Counted from the stretch's first letter, positions 33,518-45,363 are shown. The stretch is 64,000 nucleotides of DNA from Pseudomonas sp. (GCF_030698175.1 NZ_JAUYNT010000024.1:1-64000); one strand, 5' to 3'. Notes: generated by a model not told the origin, from the letters alone. Program-made: numbers and translations.

Positions 33518-34681
33518 ATGCTCGCCTTTCGCACCGGCCTGCAAGGCCACGGCAAAACCCTCAACGCCATCAAAGAGCTGGATGCCAAAGCCAAGGCCGA
33601 GGGTCGGCCGGTCTACTACCACAACGTCAACGGCCTCAAGCCGGAAAAACTCAAGGCCCAGTGGTATCAATTCGACGATCCGCATAAATGGTTTGAGCTG
33701 CCGGATAACTCCATCGTCCTGATCGATGAGGCCCAGCGTTTTTTTGGTGTGCGTGATCCGCGCAAGGCCGTGCCGGATTACTGCTCAGAGTTTGAGACCA
33801 TGCGGCACGATGGTCTTGAGGTGCATCTGGTTACTCAGCACGCCTCTTTTCTCGATGCCCACATTCGCAAGCTCTGCAACAAACACATCTATGTGCTGCG
33901 TATCTTCGGCGGCAAAAAGCTCTCGCGTTACGAAGCTGAAAAATACATCGATGTTGAAAAACAAACCGCGCTGAAAGATGCCTCGCACAGCTTCGTAAAG
34001 CTCGACTCAAAATTCTTCGGGGTCTATGACTCGGCGGTAGAGCACCACTTCAAATTTCGCCCGCCCGGCAAGCTGCTGATTATCCCGGTGCTGATTCTGT
34101 TCATCGCCTTCATGCTCTACCGCGCCTTCGACAGCTTCAACGGCAAGGATGCGGCCAAGGCAGCAGAAGGCGTTGTGGCCGGTGCTGCGGGTGGTGCGGC
34201 CGGCATGCTGCCCAGCGTCGTTCCTCCCGCTGAGGGCGGCACTAAAAGCAAAACACTCACCGCGGCCGAATACGTTGAAATCAGAAAGCCGCGCATTCCT
34301 GACCTACCCAGCTCCGCGCCGATTTACGACAGCCTGACCAAGCCGAAAACCTACCCGCGCCTGTCGTGCATGATTTCCAGCGACCCCAGCTACATCGACC
34401 GCAACGCTAAGCGTTACCGGGTGGTCGCGGCCGGCGAAAAATCTTACATCTGCGAGTGCTTCACCCAGCAAGGCACCTGGCACAAAACCACCTTTGCCTT
34501 CTGCCAGAACTCGGTTGAGTACGGCAGTTTCGATGCTGCGATTGCCGACCGCACCTCGCTAAGCCTCGACGGCACAAGCACCGAGCGCGCGCCCATTGCG
34601 GCAGCCCCTGAAGCGCCACCAGAACCGCCGCAAATGCGCCTCACGATCATTCCCGACTCATCCCGCACCGCGAGCCAATAA
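33518..34681 (+). CDS. zot: Zot-like phage assembly ATPase (pI)
   Basis: This 387-residue zonular-occludens-toxin-family protein is the inner-membrane motor for filamentous phage extrusion. The Walker A-like motif is GLQGHGKT (7-14) and Walker B is SIVLIDEAQ (65-73). One transmembrane helix lies near residues 188-206, followed by a periplasmic part rich in Ala/Pro with four Cys residues near the end. The order pVI-zot-replication gene-integrase matches Pf prophages. The frame is intact. Confidence 0.9.
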   Translation: MLAFRTGLQGHGKTLNAIKELDAKAKAEGRPVYYHNVNGLKPEKLKAQWYQFDDPHKWFELPDNSIVLIDEAQRFFGVRDPRKAVPDYCSEFETMRHDGLEVHLVTQHASFLDAHIRKLCNKHIYVLRIFGGKKLSRYEAEKYIDVEKQTALKDASHSFVKLDSKFFGVYDSAVEHHFKFRPPGKLLIIPVLILFIAFMLYRAFDSFNGKDAAKAAEGVVAGAAGGAAGMLPSVVPPAEGGTKSKTLTAAEYVEIRKPRIPDLPSSAPIYDSLTKPKTYPRLSCMISSDPSYIDRNAKRYRVVAAGEKSYICECFTQQGTWHKTTFAFCQNSVEYGSFDAAIADRTSLSLDGTSTERAPIAAAPEAPPEPPQMRLTIIPDSSRTASQ

Positions 34682-34683
34682 CC

Positions 34684-34848
34684 ATGATTAAAAACCTGTT
34701 CTGCGCAGCGTTCGCGTTGGGCTTTCTGCTGGGGATGTTCATCACTGATTGCTGGTGGCTCGATCAATGGGGCGGCTTTGGTGCGGGTCCTTCGCAAGTG
34801 CGCGAGCCCGCGAGCGCCTGCGAAGCCCGCCCGGTGACGTCCCTGTAG
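34684..34848 (+). CDS. Small phage membrane protein
   Basis: This 54-residue ORF starts 2 bp after zot (MIKNLFCAAFALGFLLGMFI) with one hydrophobic helix and then ITDCWWLDQWGGFG. Its position between zot and the replication gene and its clean membrane anchor suggest a real phage gene. Function unknown. The 58 bp after it lead to the ribosome site of the replication gene. Confidence 0.5.
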   Translation: MIKNLFCAAFALGFLLGMFITDCWWLDQWGGFGAGPSQVREPASACEARPVTSL

Positions 34849-34906
34849 CACGTCAGATAGATAGCTTTTAAGAACCTCACTAGACCTGAGTAATCGGAGA
34901 AACACA

Positions 34907-36190
34907 GTGAACAAAGCAACTGATCAAATTCGTCTCGATTTGCTAACAGCTGAGGAATCGCCGTTCGGTCGTTTGTTCCTAAACCCCAAGACAACAGCGT
35001 TGACTGACCTGACAGGCGTTCGCCTGCTTGGCTGTCGTGTCGACACGGTGCGCCAACATTACAAAGGCTTACCGCGCCCTGAATTGCTCTGTCTGGTGGA
35101 GCAGGGTGGCATGGTCAGTTTTGCCGGGCACACATGGCACGCTGGACGTATTGGCCGTGACTCGGGTTATCAGTACAAGCTGCAAAACGCCGACCTTGGC
35201 TTTGTGTTGCTGCTGAAAAACTTCAACGTCAAAGTGGACGTGGTGGGTTCACACATGAAAATCGAGGTCAGTCCTCACGCCATTCAATCGTGCTCGCCTG
35301 AAGTGCTGCAAGAATGGATGGATCGCTTCGCCCATGAAGCGCTTGAGCATGTTGAAGTCAGTCAGTGCGCGGCGCATCTGGCATTAGACTTTCAGGGTTG
35401 GACACCCCCTGCCGATTTGACCAGTGAAATGCAGTGTCGTGCGCGTTCACGTCGGGATATTTCGGGCATTAAGGAGATCCATCACGCCGGGGAGTCGGTG
35501 ACTTACGGCTGCGCTCAATCGTTTTTGTTCGGCTCTGCCTCTGGCATGCAACTGGCCATTTACAACAAATCCCTGCAGGCCAAATCGGCTGACAAACTCG
35601 ACTACTGGGAATCGGTCTGGCGCACGCTGGATAACCCGTTTGATGCTGCTTGCCCGCTCAACTACAACCCAGACGAAACGGTCTGGCGTGTGGAGCTGCG
35701 CTTTCATCACTCCATCGTGCAGCAGTTTGCAGACGGCTCCTGCGATGCGCACACCGGCGCAGTGATTGGCACCACCAATTACCAGCACCTTGCGCCACAC
35801 CTAGACGGCCTTTTTCAATACGGTCTTGCGTCGTTCCGTTATCAGGCTTGTACAGGTCTGTATGACGCGTTCTGGACGCTGATGCGGCAGGATGTGCGTG
35901 TCTCTGTGCCGGTGGTGTCATTGGTTGACCACACGGCTTACAAGCGTCATTACAAAACCGCCAAAGGCTTCTCGGGTAAGAATGTTGAGCTGTTCGTGGG
36001 AAACTTCGTGAGCCTGTTAGCACGGGAGCGTGTCGGCGCAAAAAAGGCGTTCGCCAGCCTCAAGGAATGGGATTGCTGGCCAGTGATCCGCGATCACTAC
36101 GAAGCCAAGGGCAAGACTGAAAATCAGATTTATGAGCACATCCGCGACCTGCTGACAGAACGGTCGATCAGGTGGGGCAGGGCGGTATGA
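34907..36190 (+). CDS. Inovirus replication initiator, II/X-like family
   Basis: This 427-residue protein is a replication initiation protein of the filamentous-phage/plasmid type. I recognise the QLAIYNKSLQAK and ETVWRVELRFHHS blocks and the position before the integrase, as in Pf phages. It should nick the phage origin to start rolling-circle replication. The start is GTG 34907, with CGGAGA upstream. The stop overlaps the integrase start by 4 bp (ATGA). The frame is complete. Confidence 0.82.
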   Translation: MNKATDQIRLDLLTAEESPFGRLFLNPKTTALTDLTGVRLLGCRVDTVRQHYKGLPRPELLCLVEQGGMVSFAGHTWHAGRIGRDSGYQYKLQNADLGFVLLLKNFNVKVDVVGSHMKIEVSPHAIQSCSPEVLQEWMDRFAHEALEHVEVSQCAAHLALDFQGWTPPADLTSEMQCRARSRRDISGIKEIHHAGESVTYGCAQSFLFGSASGMQLAIYNKSLQAKSADKLDYWESVWRTLDNPFDAACPLNYNPDETVWRVELRFHHSIVQQFADGSCDAHTGAVIGTTNYQHLAPHLDGLFQYGLASFRYQACTGLYDAFWTLMRQDVRVSVPVVSLVDHTAYKRHYKTAKGFSGKNVELFVGNFVSLLARERVGAKKAFASLKEWDCWPVIRDHYEAKGKTENQIYEHIRDLLTERSIRWGRAV

Positions 36191-37176
36191 CCACTCGTAA
36201 AGATGGCAAAACGTGGACAGCGGATTTCTACGAGGATGGTCGTAGCGGTCGGCGTATCCGTAAATATGGTTTTCTGACTAAATCGGCTGCACAGCGCTAT
36301 GAATCCGATTTCTTCGCCAGCTTGAACAATACCGGCAGGCCGCTGGATGATCGCTTGGCGGATCTGGTGAACGTCTGGCAGGAACTGCACGGCTGCACGC
36401 TTAAAGACAACAAATACAGGCTGTCGCGCACCTTGGCTCTGGTTGAGCGCATGGGTAATCCGTATGCGTCTGAGTTCGATTCGTTGGCTTGGGCACGTTA
36501 CCGGCAGTCACGGTTAAAAACGGTATCCGCGCAAACCATCAACCATGAGCAGCGCTATTTGTCCGCTGTCTTCTCTGAGTTGATTCGGTTGGGCGCATGG
36601 CATGGCGTTAATCCGCTGGCCAATATCCGCCAAATCAAAACCGACCAGACCGAGCTGTCATTTCTGACCTTGCCACAGATCCATGAATTGCTGGGGCAGT
36701 GCCGCAAGTCGTCCAATACGCACACCTACCCGGTTGCGCTGATGTGCCTCGCCACGGGTTGTCGTTGGGATGAGGCGGAATCGCTTGAGCGTAAAGCGAT
36801 GTATAGCGGCAAAGCCCACTTTCATCGCACCAAAAATCGCCAGTCGCGTTCGGTGCCCATTCCTCCCGGGGTGGAAGCGTTGGCGCTAAAGCTGGGCATG
36901 CCCGGAAATGGTCGATTATTTATGTCGTGTCGAGCGGCATTCCGTGGCGCTTATGAGCGATCCAAGATCAGTACCCCAGGTCAACTAACCCACATCCTGC
37001 GGCACACCTTTGCCAGTCATTACATGATGGGCGGTGGTGACATCCTCGGCCTGCAACGCATCCTCGGGCATGCCTCCATCACGATGACCATGCGCTATGC
37101 GCATATGTCGCCGGATCACTTGGAGTCGGCTTTGCGGCTTTCTCCGCTGGTCCAGAGTGGGTATGTCATTTCCTAA
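36187..37176 (+). CDS. Tyrosine recombinase (prophage integrase)
   Basis: This 329-residue integrase has the catalytic set R193 (GCRWDEA), H269-x-x-R272 (HILRHTFASH), H295 (LGHASITMT) and nucleophile Y304 (MRYAHMS). ATG 36187 overlaps the replication gene by 4 bp; an upstream in-frame ATG at 36172 is less likely. It should act on the tRNA-Met 3' end and is the only integrase gene seen in the three units, so any mobility of units 1 and 2 would have to depend on it. The arrangement copies that of Pf phages (intF after the replication gene). Confidence 0.92.
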   Translation: MTTRKDGKTWTADFYEDGRSGRRIRKYGFLTKSAAQRYESDFFASLNNTGRPLDDRLADLVNVWQELHGCTLKDNKYRLSRTLALVERMGNPYASEFDSLAWARYRQSRLKTVSAQTINHEQRYLSAVFSELIRLGAWHGVNPLANIRQIKTDQTELSFLTLPQIHELLGQCRKSSNTHTYPVALMCLATGCRWDEAESLERKAMYSGKAHFHRTKNRQSRSVPIPPGVEALALKLGMPGNGRLFMSCRAAFRGAYERSKISTPGQLTHILRHTFASHYMMGGGDILGLQRILGHASITMTMRYAHMSPDHLESALRLSPLVQSGYVIS

Positions 37177-37224
37177 GTCAATGTTATGCTATCAGTGATC
37201 TCATTGATTGCACTTGGAGGCATC

Positions 37225-37470
37225 ATGGCTAGCATTACTATTCGTAATCTCGACGACAACCTTAAGGCACGCCTGCGCATTGAGGCCGCTAGCCATGGTC
37301 ATTCAATGGAGGAAGAGGCACGACTGATTATTCGTCGCGCCATCGAGAAATCAGACTCGCGTGGTGGGATTGGTAGCCGTATTCATGCCCGTTTTGCGCA
37401 GGTAGGTGGCGCGGATCTTGAAATTCCAGCGCGTAAGGACAAACCACGAGCTGCGGACTTTGATGAATGA
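37225..37470 (+). CDS. fitA: FitA-like antitoxin
   Basis: This 81-residue ribbon-helix-helix antitoxin (MASITIRNLDDNLKARLRIEAASHGHSMEEEARLII) binds the FitB toxin through its C-terminal tail and represses the operon. GGAGG lies 7 bp upstream of ATG 37225; the frame is open to 37186 but without a good start. It overlaps fitB by 4 bp. It is a close relative of the orphan at 22940. Confidence 0.88.
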   Translation: MASITIRNLDDNLKARLRIEAASHGHSMEEEARLIIRRAIEKSDSRGGIGSRIHARFAQVGGADLEIPARKDKPRAADFDE

Positions 37471-37886
37471 TCGTTCTTGATACGAATGTTCTTTCAGAGC
37501 TAATGCGCTCTGAGCCAAATCAGCAGGTCTTGGCGTGGGTTGATGCTCAGGCGGCTAATGGCCTGATGGTTACGTCGATTACTGTGGCTGAGATCCTCTA
37601 CGGCATTGCGCGCATGAGCGATGGAAAGCGCAAGCAAACCTTGCACGCTTTAGCGGTCGCTATGTTTGAAGAGGATTTCGCGGGCAATGTGTTGCCCTTT
37701 GACTTAGAGGCTGCTGAGTTTTACGCCGAGCTTGTTTCCGAGAGTGAGGCATCGGGTCGGGCTGCTGGTATGGCGGATGCGCAAATTGCGGCTATTTGCC
37801 GTGTCCACGGTGCGCAGCTTGCTACGCGTAATGTTCGGGACTTTGATCGGTTTGGGATCTTGATCATCAACCCTTGGAAGGGTTGA
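37467..37886 (+). CDS. fitB: FitB/VapC-type PIN-domain toxin
   Basis: This 139-residue PIN-domain ribonuclease carries the acidic residues Asp5 (VLDTNVLSEL), Glu42 (VAEILYG), Asp104 (GMADAQIAA) and Asp125 in NVRDFD, so it should be active. It probably cleaves tRNA or rRNA like other VapC proteins. It overlaps the antitoxin by 4 bp and ends 45 bp before att copy 3. The same position in Pf4 holds another toxin-antitoxin pair, which suggests prophage maintenance. Confidence 0.9.
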   Translation: MIVLDTNVLSELMRSEPNQQVLAWVDAQAANGLMVTSITVAEILYGIARMSDGKRKQTLHALAVAMFEEDFAGNVLPFDLEAAEFYAELVSESEASGRAAGMADAQIAAICRVHGAQLATRNVRDFDRFGILIINPWKG

Positions 37887-37895
37887 GAATTTGTC

Positions 37896-37924
37896 AGTAG
37901 TCGGGATGTAGTCTGTTTGTAGTC
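37896..37924. repeat. Three 11-bp-spaced GTAGTC repeats, possible integrase arm sites
   Basis: AGTAGTC at 37896, TGTAGTC at 37907 and TGTAGTC at 37918 are direct repeats spaced 11 bp, one helical turn. They lie just left of att copy 3. The same heptamer closes the left-end motifs L1 and L2. A degenerate version (GTAGTCGGG ...) precedes att copy 1. They are plausible arm-type binding sites of the integrase. Confidence 0.6.
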
Positions 37925-37930
37925 CATACC

Positions 37931-38021
37931 CCAGAAACGACAAAGGCCTACCCGAAGGTAAGCCTTTGTTTTGTATGGTAGCAACGAGTGGACTTGAACC
38001 ACCGACCCCAGCATTATGAAT
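37931..38021. repeat. att repeat, copy 3 (within intact tRNA-Met)
   Basis: A 91-bp segment identical to att copy 2. It comprises a hairpin terminator (AAAGGCCTACCCGAAGGTAAGCCTTT) and the 3' part of the intact tRNA-Met gene. Because the terminator is part of the repeat, integration keeps both tRNA sequence and transcription stop. Confidence 0.93.
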
Positions 38022-38052
38022 GCCGTGCTCTAACCAACTGAGCTACGTTGCT
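37976..38052 (-). tRNA. tRNA-Met (CAT)
   Basis: This 77-nt tRNA has a 7-bp acceptor stem (AGCAACG with CGTTGCT), D arm GCTCAGTTGGTTAGAGC, anticodon arm CGGCATTCATAATGCTG with CAT, T arm GGTGGTTCAAGTCCACT and an encoded CCA. It resembles the E. coli elongator tRNA-Met. It is the attachment site of the inserted elements. The 255 bp between it and the tmRNA gene contain the tmRNA terminator and presumably the tRNA promoter. Confidence 0.95.
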
Positions 38053-38255
38053 ATTTGTGGCGCGCATTATCCGTATCTGAGTTTTATCTGTCAAACCTCA
38101 GTTTCACTTTTTGATCAAATACTTACCCTGTCGTGCGAATTTTGCTTTGATTGGACCGGAAAGGTATCTATCCAATCCGGAAGGATTCTGTTCTTGGCAC
38201 TATTTGGCCTTTGCAGCAGCGTGCGACACTTCTTCGACACCTACTACCCTAGAAA

Positions 38256-38296
38256 GCCAAAACCCCTGAAATTCACTAGGAAAATCAGGGGTTTAG
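38256..38296 (-). terminator. tmRNA terminator
   Basis: On the minus strand AAACCCCTGA pairs with TCAGGGGTTT around a loop of about 15 bases and is followed by TT, shortly after the tmRNA 3' end. Confidence 0.82.
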
Positions 38297-38307
38297 GGTG
38301 GTGCATT

Positions 38308-38695
38308 TGGTGGAGCCGGGGGGATTTGAACCCCCGTCCGCCAGTACTCCGCTGTCGGTTCTACATGCTTAGCCGTGTCTACTGAGTTAACCCTTGGCCG
38401 CCCGACGGGCAGGGTGCTTTGGGCGAGTTGTGTAAGTTTTAGCCGCTTCGTCCACAACGTACTGCACGGCGATTCTGTTCTATATGACAATCATTTTGGG
38501 TTTACAGACATCCCCTGATGATTGCTGGAGCCGAAGCTACCAGAAGTGGCACTTGGCTGCTTACGCAGCTAGTTGCGCACCGTAATTGTCGTCATTGGCA
38601 ATTATGGATTTTTGCAACAGTGGATTTACGAGTCCTGTTACCTACTCGGCATGCCCCTAAAGTTTCGCGACCGGCGTCGAATCCTAATCGGCCCC
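38308..38695 (-). ncRNA. ssrA: Transfer-messenger RNA
   Basis: This 388-nt RNA has the 5' end GGGGCCGATTAGGATTCGAC and the 3' end with a T arm (GGGGGATTTGAACCCCC on the plus strand) and CCA. The tag frame on the minus strand at 38599-38561 reads ANDDNYGAQLAA then TAA. tmRNA rescues stalled ribosomes and marks the peptide for proteolysis. Its partner SmpB is 7.5 kb to the right. Confidence 0.95.
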
Positions 38696-38770
38696 AAAGT
38701 TGTGGTGACACAACTCTGACTCGCAGTGTACGGCAAAGGTTCCTGAGCGTCGACACTCGAGCGTGCTGGA

Positions 38771-39016
38771 TCAGCTGCCGGCCTCCAGTAGATCGAGCGC
38801 TTGGCCTAGCACTTTGACCGAATCGGCATGCTTGCCGGCCTTGTGCAGCGCTTCGCCTTCGGCGCGCAGCTTGCGCACTTCGGTGAGTAGGGTCAGATCG
38901 CGTGGCGGGTCGGTCTTGAGGATTTCGTCGATCTTGGCCATGTCTGCCGGGCAGTGCATGGCCCAGAGTGGGGTGCTGAGCAGCAGGCTGCAGATAAATA
39001 GGCTGAGGCGGCGCAT
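38771..39016 (-). CDS. Small exported hypothetical protein
   Basis: This 81-residue protein has a signal peptide (MRRLSLFICSLLLSTPLWA) and a helical, charged mature part of about 60 residues (DMAKIDEILKTDPPRDLTLL ... AGKHADSVKVLGQALDLL) with a TPR-like look. ATG 39016 has GGAGA at the right distance; the ATG at 39022 is too close to it. It lies after the lactate operon, 73 bp from dld. Periplasmic location is supported; function unknown. Confidence 0.72.
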   Translation of the reverse strand: MRRLSLFICSLLLSTPLWAMHCPADMAKIDEILKTDPPRDLTLLTEVRKLRAEGEALHKAGKHADSVKVLGQALDLLEAGS

Positions 39017-39088
39017 AAGCATTCTCCATGGGCGGGCTTTGAGTATAGAAAGCTCGCGCCGCGTTTGATGCCCGTCGGTCGCGTCGGG

Positions 39089-41902
<2,814 letters not shown>

Positions 41903-41937
41903 GGGTGCTCCGGATTATTGTTAGGCGTGGCTTTTTG

Positions 41938-42003
41938 TGGCCGCAGATTTATCCGCGATGCCGTTTGCCTTGAAAGCATCGCGGCTGAAGCCGCTCCTAC
42001 AGG
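41938..42003. repeat. REP doublet between lldD and dld
   Basis: GCAGATTTATCCGCGAT and ATCGCGGCTGAAGCCGCTCC are inverted copies of the Pseudomonas REP core, ending CTACAG. They sit inside the lactate operon and may tune dld expression. Confidence 0.82.
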
Positions 42004-42016
42004 TGCCGTGCTGCGC

Positions 42017-43162
42017 TCAGCGGCCCAGTTCGCGTACCAGCGAGCCGGCGCTGATGTCGCGGATCGATTTGGCACCGGTCAGCACCATGGCCACGCGCAT
42101 CTCTTTCTCGATCAGCTCCAGCAGGTTGCTTACTCCGGCGCCACCGGCGGCGGCCAGGGCATAGATATAGGCGCGGCCGAGCATCACGCTGTCGGCGCCG
42201 AGGGCGAGCATGCGCACCACGTCCAGGCCGGTACGAACCCCTGAGTCGGCGAGGATCGCCAGCTCGCCTTTCACCGCATCGGCGATGGCCGGCAGGGCGC
42301 GGGCGCTGGACAGCACGCCGTCGAGTTGGCGCCCGCCGTGGTTGGAGACGACTATGCCGTCGGCGCCGAAGCGCACCGCGTCCTTGGCGTCTTCGGGGTC
42401 GAGGATGCCCTTGATGATCATGGGGCCGTCCCAGAAATCACGAATCCATTGCAGGTCTTGCCAGGAGATCGACGGGTCGAAGTTGTTGCCCAGCCAGCCG
42501 ATATAGTCGGCCAGACCCGTGGGGTCGCCACGGTAGGCGGAGATATTGCCCAGGTCGTGGGGGCGGCCCAGCAGGCCCACATCCACGGCCCAGCTTGGGT
42601 GCATCACGGCCTGCAGCATACGGCGCAGCGGCGCGTTCGGCCCGCTCATGCCCGAATGCGCGTCGCGGTAACGGGCGCCGGGCACCGGCATGTCGACGGT
42701 GAACACCAGGGTGGTGACGCCGGCAGCTTTGGCGCGCTCCAGGGCGTTTTTCATAAAGCCGCGATCTTTCAGCACATAGAGCTGGAACCACATCGGGCGG
42801 CTGATGACCGGCGCCACTTCTTCGATCGGGCACACCGAAACGGTGGACAGGGTAAAGGGGATGCCTTTGGCGGCGGCGGCTTTGGCGGCCTGCACTTCGC
42901 CACGGCGCGCGTACATGCCGGTCAGACCGACCGGGGCGAGGGCCACCGGCATGGCCAGGGTTTCGCCCAGCAGTTGGGTTTCCAGGCTCAGTTGCGACAT
43001 GTCGCGCAGCACCCGCTGGCGCAGGGCGATGTCGGCTAGATCGCTGACGTTACGGCGTAGCGTGTGTTCGGCGTTGGCGCCGCCGTCGATGTAGTGGAAC
43101 AGGAACGGCGGCAACTTGCGTTGGGCGGCGGCGCGGTAGTCGGTGGAGGCAGAAATGATCAT
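42017..43162 (-). CDS. lldD: L-lactate dehydrogenase, FMN-dependent
   Basis: This 381-residue enzyme oxidises L-lactate to pyruvate at the membrane, passing electrons to quinone. It starts [20 protein letters not shown], has the FMN-site [15 protein letters not shown], the catalytic-base motif [11 protein letters not shown] and [21 protein letters not shown], and matches E. coli LldD in length. It follows lldP after about 200 bp that hold a dispersed repeat. Confidence 0.95.
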   Translation of the reverse strand: MIISASTDYRAAAQRKLPPFLFHYIDGGANAEHTLRRNVSDLADIALRQRVLRDMSQLSLETQLLGETLAMPVALAPVGLTGMYARRGEVQAAKAAAAKGIPFTLSTVSVCPIEEVAPVISRPMWFQLYVLKDRGFMKNALERAKAAGVTTLVFTVDMPVPGARYRDAHSGMSGPNAPLRRMLQAVMHPSWAVDVGLLGRPHDLGNISAYRGDPTGLADYIGWLGNNFDPSISWQDLQWIRDFWDGPMIIKGILDPEDAKDAVRFGADGIVVSNHGGRQLDGVLSSARALPAIADAVKGELAILADSGVRTGLDVVRMLALGADSVMLGRAYIYALAAAGGAGVSNLLELIEKEMRVAMVLTGAKSIRDISAGSLVRELGR

Positions 43163-43225
43163 GGGGTTCTCACCAGGGAAAACTTGTTATTGCCCTCTGC
43201 CGCAGTCGACAGAGGGGGGCTCTTA

Positions 43226-43364
43226 GAGCCTGTTTACGATCTTTTGAGCTAGAGCCAGGCAAGGCGAAATTGGGTGAGGGCGCGGAGTTTACGAGCTGTA
43301 AATGAGCAGCCCGAGCCCAATTTCAACGCAGCATGGCCGACGATCAAGAGATCGTAGGCAGGTT
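43226..43364. repeat. Dispersed intergenic repeat, copy A
   Basis: The lldP-lldD gap holds CAGGCAAGGCGAAATT, GTAAATGAGCAG and TTTCAACGCAGCATGG, bounded by AGCCTGTTTACGATC and GATCGTAGGCAGGTT. The same blocks occur in reverse orientation at 54530-54735. Confidence 0.7.
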
Positions 43365-43365
43365 C

Positions 43366-45072
43366 TTAATGCACCAGCATTCCGGTGAACACATAGGCCT
43401 GCAGCAGGGTGATCAGGCCGACAAAGGCGGCGAAGATCAGGCTGTGTTTGAGGGTGAAGCGGAACAGATCAGATTCCCTGCCGACCAGTCCGGTGGCGGC
43501 GCAAGCGACGGCGATCGATTGTGGCGAGATCATCTTGCCGGTCACCCCGCCGCTGGTGTTAGCGGCCACCAGCAAGGTCGGGTCTACCCCGATCTGGTGT
43601 GCGGTGGTGGCTTGCAGCGAGCTGAACAAGGCGTTGGACGAGGTGTCCGAGCCGGTCAGAAACACCCCGAGCCAGCCGAGGAAGGGCGAGAAGAACGGGA
43701 AAGCCACGCCGGTGCCGGCCAGTACCAGCGCCAGGGTCGAAGACATGCCGGAGTAGTTGGTGACGAAGGCGAAAGCCAGCACCATGCCGATTGACAGAAT
43801 CGGCAGTTTCAACTCGACCAGGGTGTCACGCAGAGAGGTCAGACCTGTTTTCAAGTTGACCCGCAATACCAGCATCGAGATCAGCGCCGCGAAGAAAATC
43901 GCCGTGCCGGTGGCTGACACCGGGTCGAATTTGTAGACGGCGGCAATGGCGGTTGGGTTGGCGACTATCGGCGCGACCTTGATCACCAGTTGGTCCAGAT
44001 GCGGGATGGCGAAGTACAGCACCCAGTTTTCCAGTACGCCGCCGACGGCGAACATGGCCTTGAAGGGTTTCAGGGTCCAGATGGTCACCAGTACGGTGAG
44101 GATCAGGAAGGGTGACCAGGCCTTGAGGATCTGCCCGAAGCTGTATGGCGTCGGTGTGGTGCTACGAGTGCCGCCGAAGCCGCCGCCGAATGCCACTACT
44201 GCAGAGCTAACGCCGGCCACTGCGGCCTTGGCGGCGCGCGCCGGTTGCCAGACCTGAAGGAACAGCGTCAGCGAGACCAGGCTGACCAGCGCCGAGGTGA
44301 TGTCCGGCAGCTCCGGGCCGATAAAGTTGGAGGTGAGGTATTGGGTGATGGAGAAACTGACACCAGCTACCAGCGCCGCCGGCCAGGTTTCTTTGATGCC
44401 GCGCCAGCCATCCATCATCGCTACCAGCCAGAAGGGCACCAGCACCGCCAGGAAAGGCAGCTGACGACCGGCCATGGCGCCGATCTTGAACGGGTCGATG
44501 CCGGTTACCTGGCCCGCCACCGTGATTGGAATACCCAGGGCGCCGAAGGCCACCGGCGCGGTGTTGGCAATCAGGCACAGACCGGCGGCGTACAGCGGGT
44601 TGAAGCCCAGGCCCACCAGCAAGGCGGCGGTGATCGCCACCGGAGCGCCGAAACCGGCCGCACCTTCGAGGAAGGCGCCAAAGGCGAAACCGATCAGCAG
44701 CACCTGCAGGCGCTGGTCGTCGGTGATCGACAATACCGAGCTGCGGATCACCTCGAACTGGCCGCTCTTGACCGTGAGTTTGTAGAGAAATACCGCCGCA
44801 ACGATGATCCAGGCAATCGGCCACAAGCCGTAGGCAAAGCCATAGCCGGCGGCAGCAAAGGCCATGTCGGCGGGCATCTGGAACGCGAAGATCGCCACGG
44901 TAATCGACAGTGCCAGGGTGATGCTGCCGGCGACGTGGCCCTTCATGCGGAACACGGCCAAGGCCAGGAAGAAGAATACGATCGGAATCAATGCCGCCAT
45001 CGCCGACCAGCCGAGGCTGCCGAGGCTGCCGAGGCTGCCGAGTGGGGTGTAGAACTGTTGCCAGGTTTGCAT
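43366..45072 (-). CDS. lldP: L-lactate permease
   Basis: This 568-residue LctP-family transporter has 12 or more membrane helices and imports lactate with protons. It contains the family blocks [19 protein letters not shown] and [20 protein letters not shown] [17 protein letters not shown]. Near the N terminus a 9-bp tandem repeat encodes [13 protein letters not shown], longer than I recall for relatives. It is the first gene of the minus-strand lactate operon, divergent from lldR. Confidence 0.95.
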   Translation of the reverse strand: MQTWQQFYTPLGSLGSLGSLGWSAMAALIPIVFFFLALAVFRMKGHVAGSITLALSITVAIFAFQMPADMAFAAAGYGFAYGLWPIAWIIVAAVFLYKLTVKSGQFEVIRSSVLSITDDQRLQVLLIGFAFGAFLEGAAGFGAPVAITAALLVGLGFNPLYAAGLCLIANTAPVAFGALGIPITVAGQVTGIDPFKIGAMAGRQLPFLAVLVPFWLVAMMDGWRGIKETWPAALVAGVSFSITQYLTSNFIGPELPDITSALVSLVSLTLFLQVWQPARAAKAAVAGVSSAVVAFGGGFGGTRSTTPTPYSFGQILKAWSPFLILTVLVTIWTLKPFKAMFAVGGVLENWVLYFAIPHLDQLVIKVAPIVANPTAIAAVYKFDPVSATGTAIFFAALISMLVLRVNLKTGLTSLRDTLVELKLPILSIGMVLAFAFVTNYSGMSSTLALVLAGTGVAFPFFSPFLGWLGVFLTGSDTSSNALFSSLQATTAHQIGVDPTLLVAANTSGGVTGKMISPQSIAVACAATGLVGRESDLFRFTLKHSLIFAAFVGLITLLQAYVFTGMLVH

Positions 45073-45155
45073 GATGGGGTGGCCCCTAATTGTTGTTGGA
45101 GTGCCTGGGTGTAAACGCTAAGGCGATTGGCAGGCCTTGTGACGCTTACCGGAAT

Positions 45156-45174
45156 AAATTGGTAATACCAATTT
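45156..45174. promoter_or_regulatory. LldR operator
   Basis: The perfect palindrome AAATTGG-TAATA-CCAATTT lies 84 bp upstream of lldP in the lldP-lldR gap. It fits the FadR/GntR-type operator known for LldR. Repression without lactate is inferred. Confidence 0.85.
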
Positions 45175-45363
45175 ACAAAACTACTGGGCCAGAGTAAAAG
45201 GACGGCTGTTGTCTGTCAATTTGTCGCACTACGACTTTGGTCTAAGGTGGGCGTGACGCGCCGTCCTTGTGAGGCTTTTGCCGGCTGGTTAGGCTGGGCG
45301 GCATTGATGAGAAACACCGCGTAAGCGCGAGCTAAACGCGGTGCCATGCAGCTAGGAGGATTT

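Noticed and set aside
23191..38021. Reading the three att-type repeats as extra tRNA genes or as a CRISPR-like array
   Set aside because: Copies 1 and 2 lack the tRNA 5' half, and the spacing of kilobases with different genes between excludes a CRISPR array.
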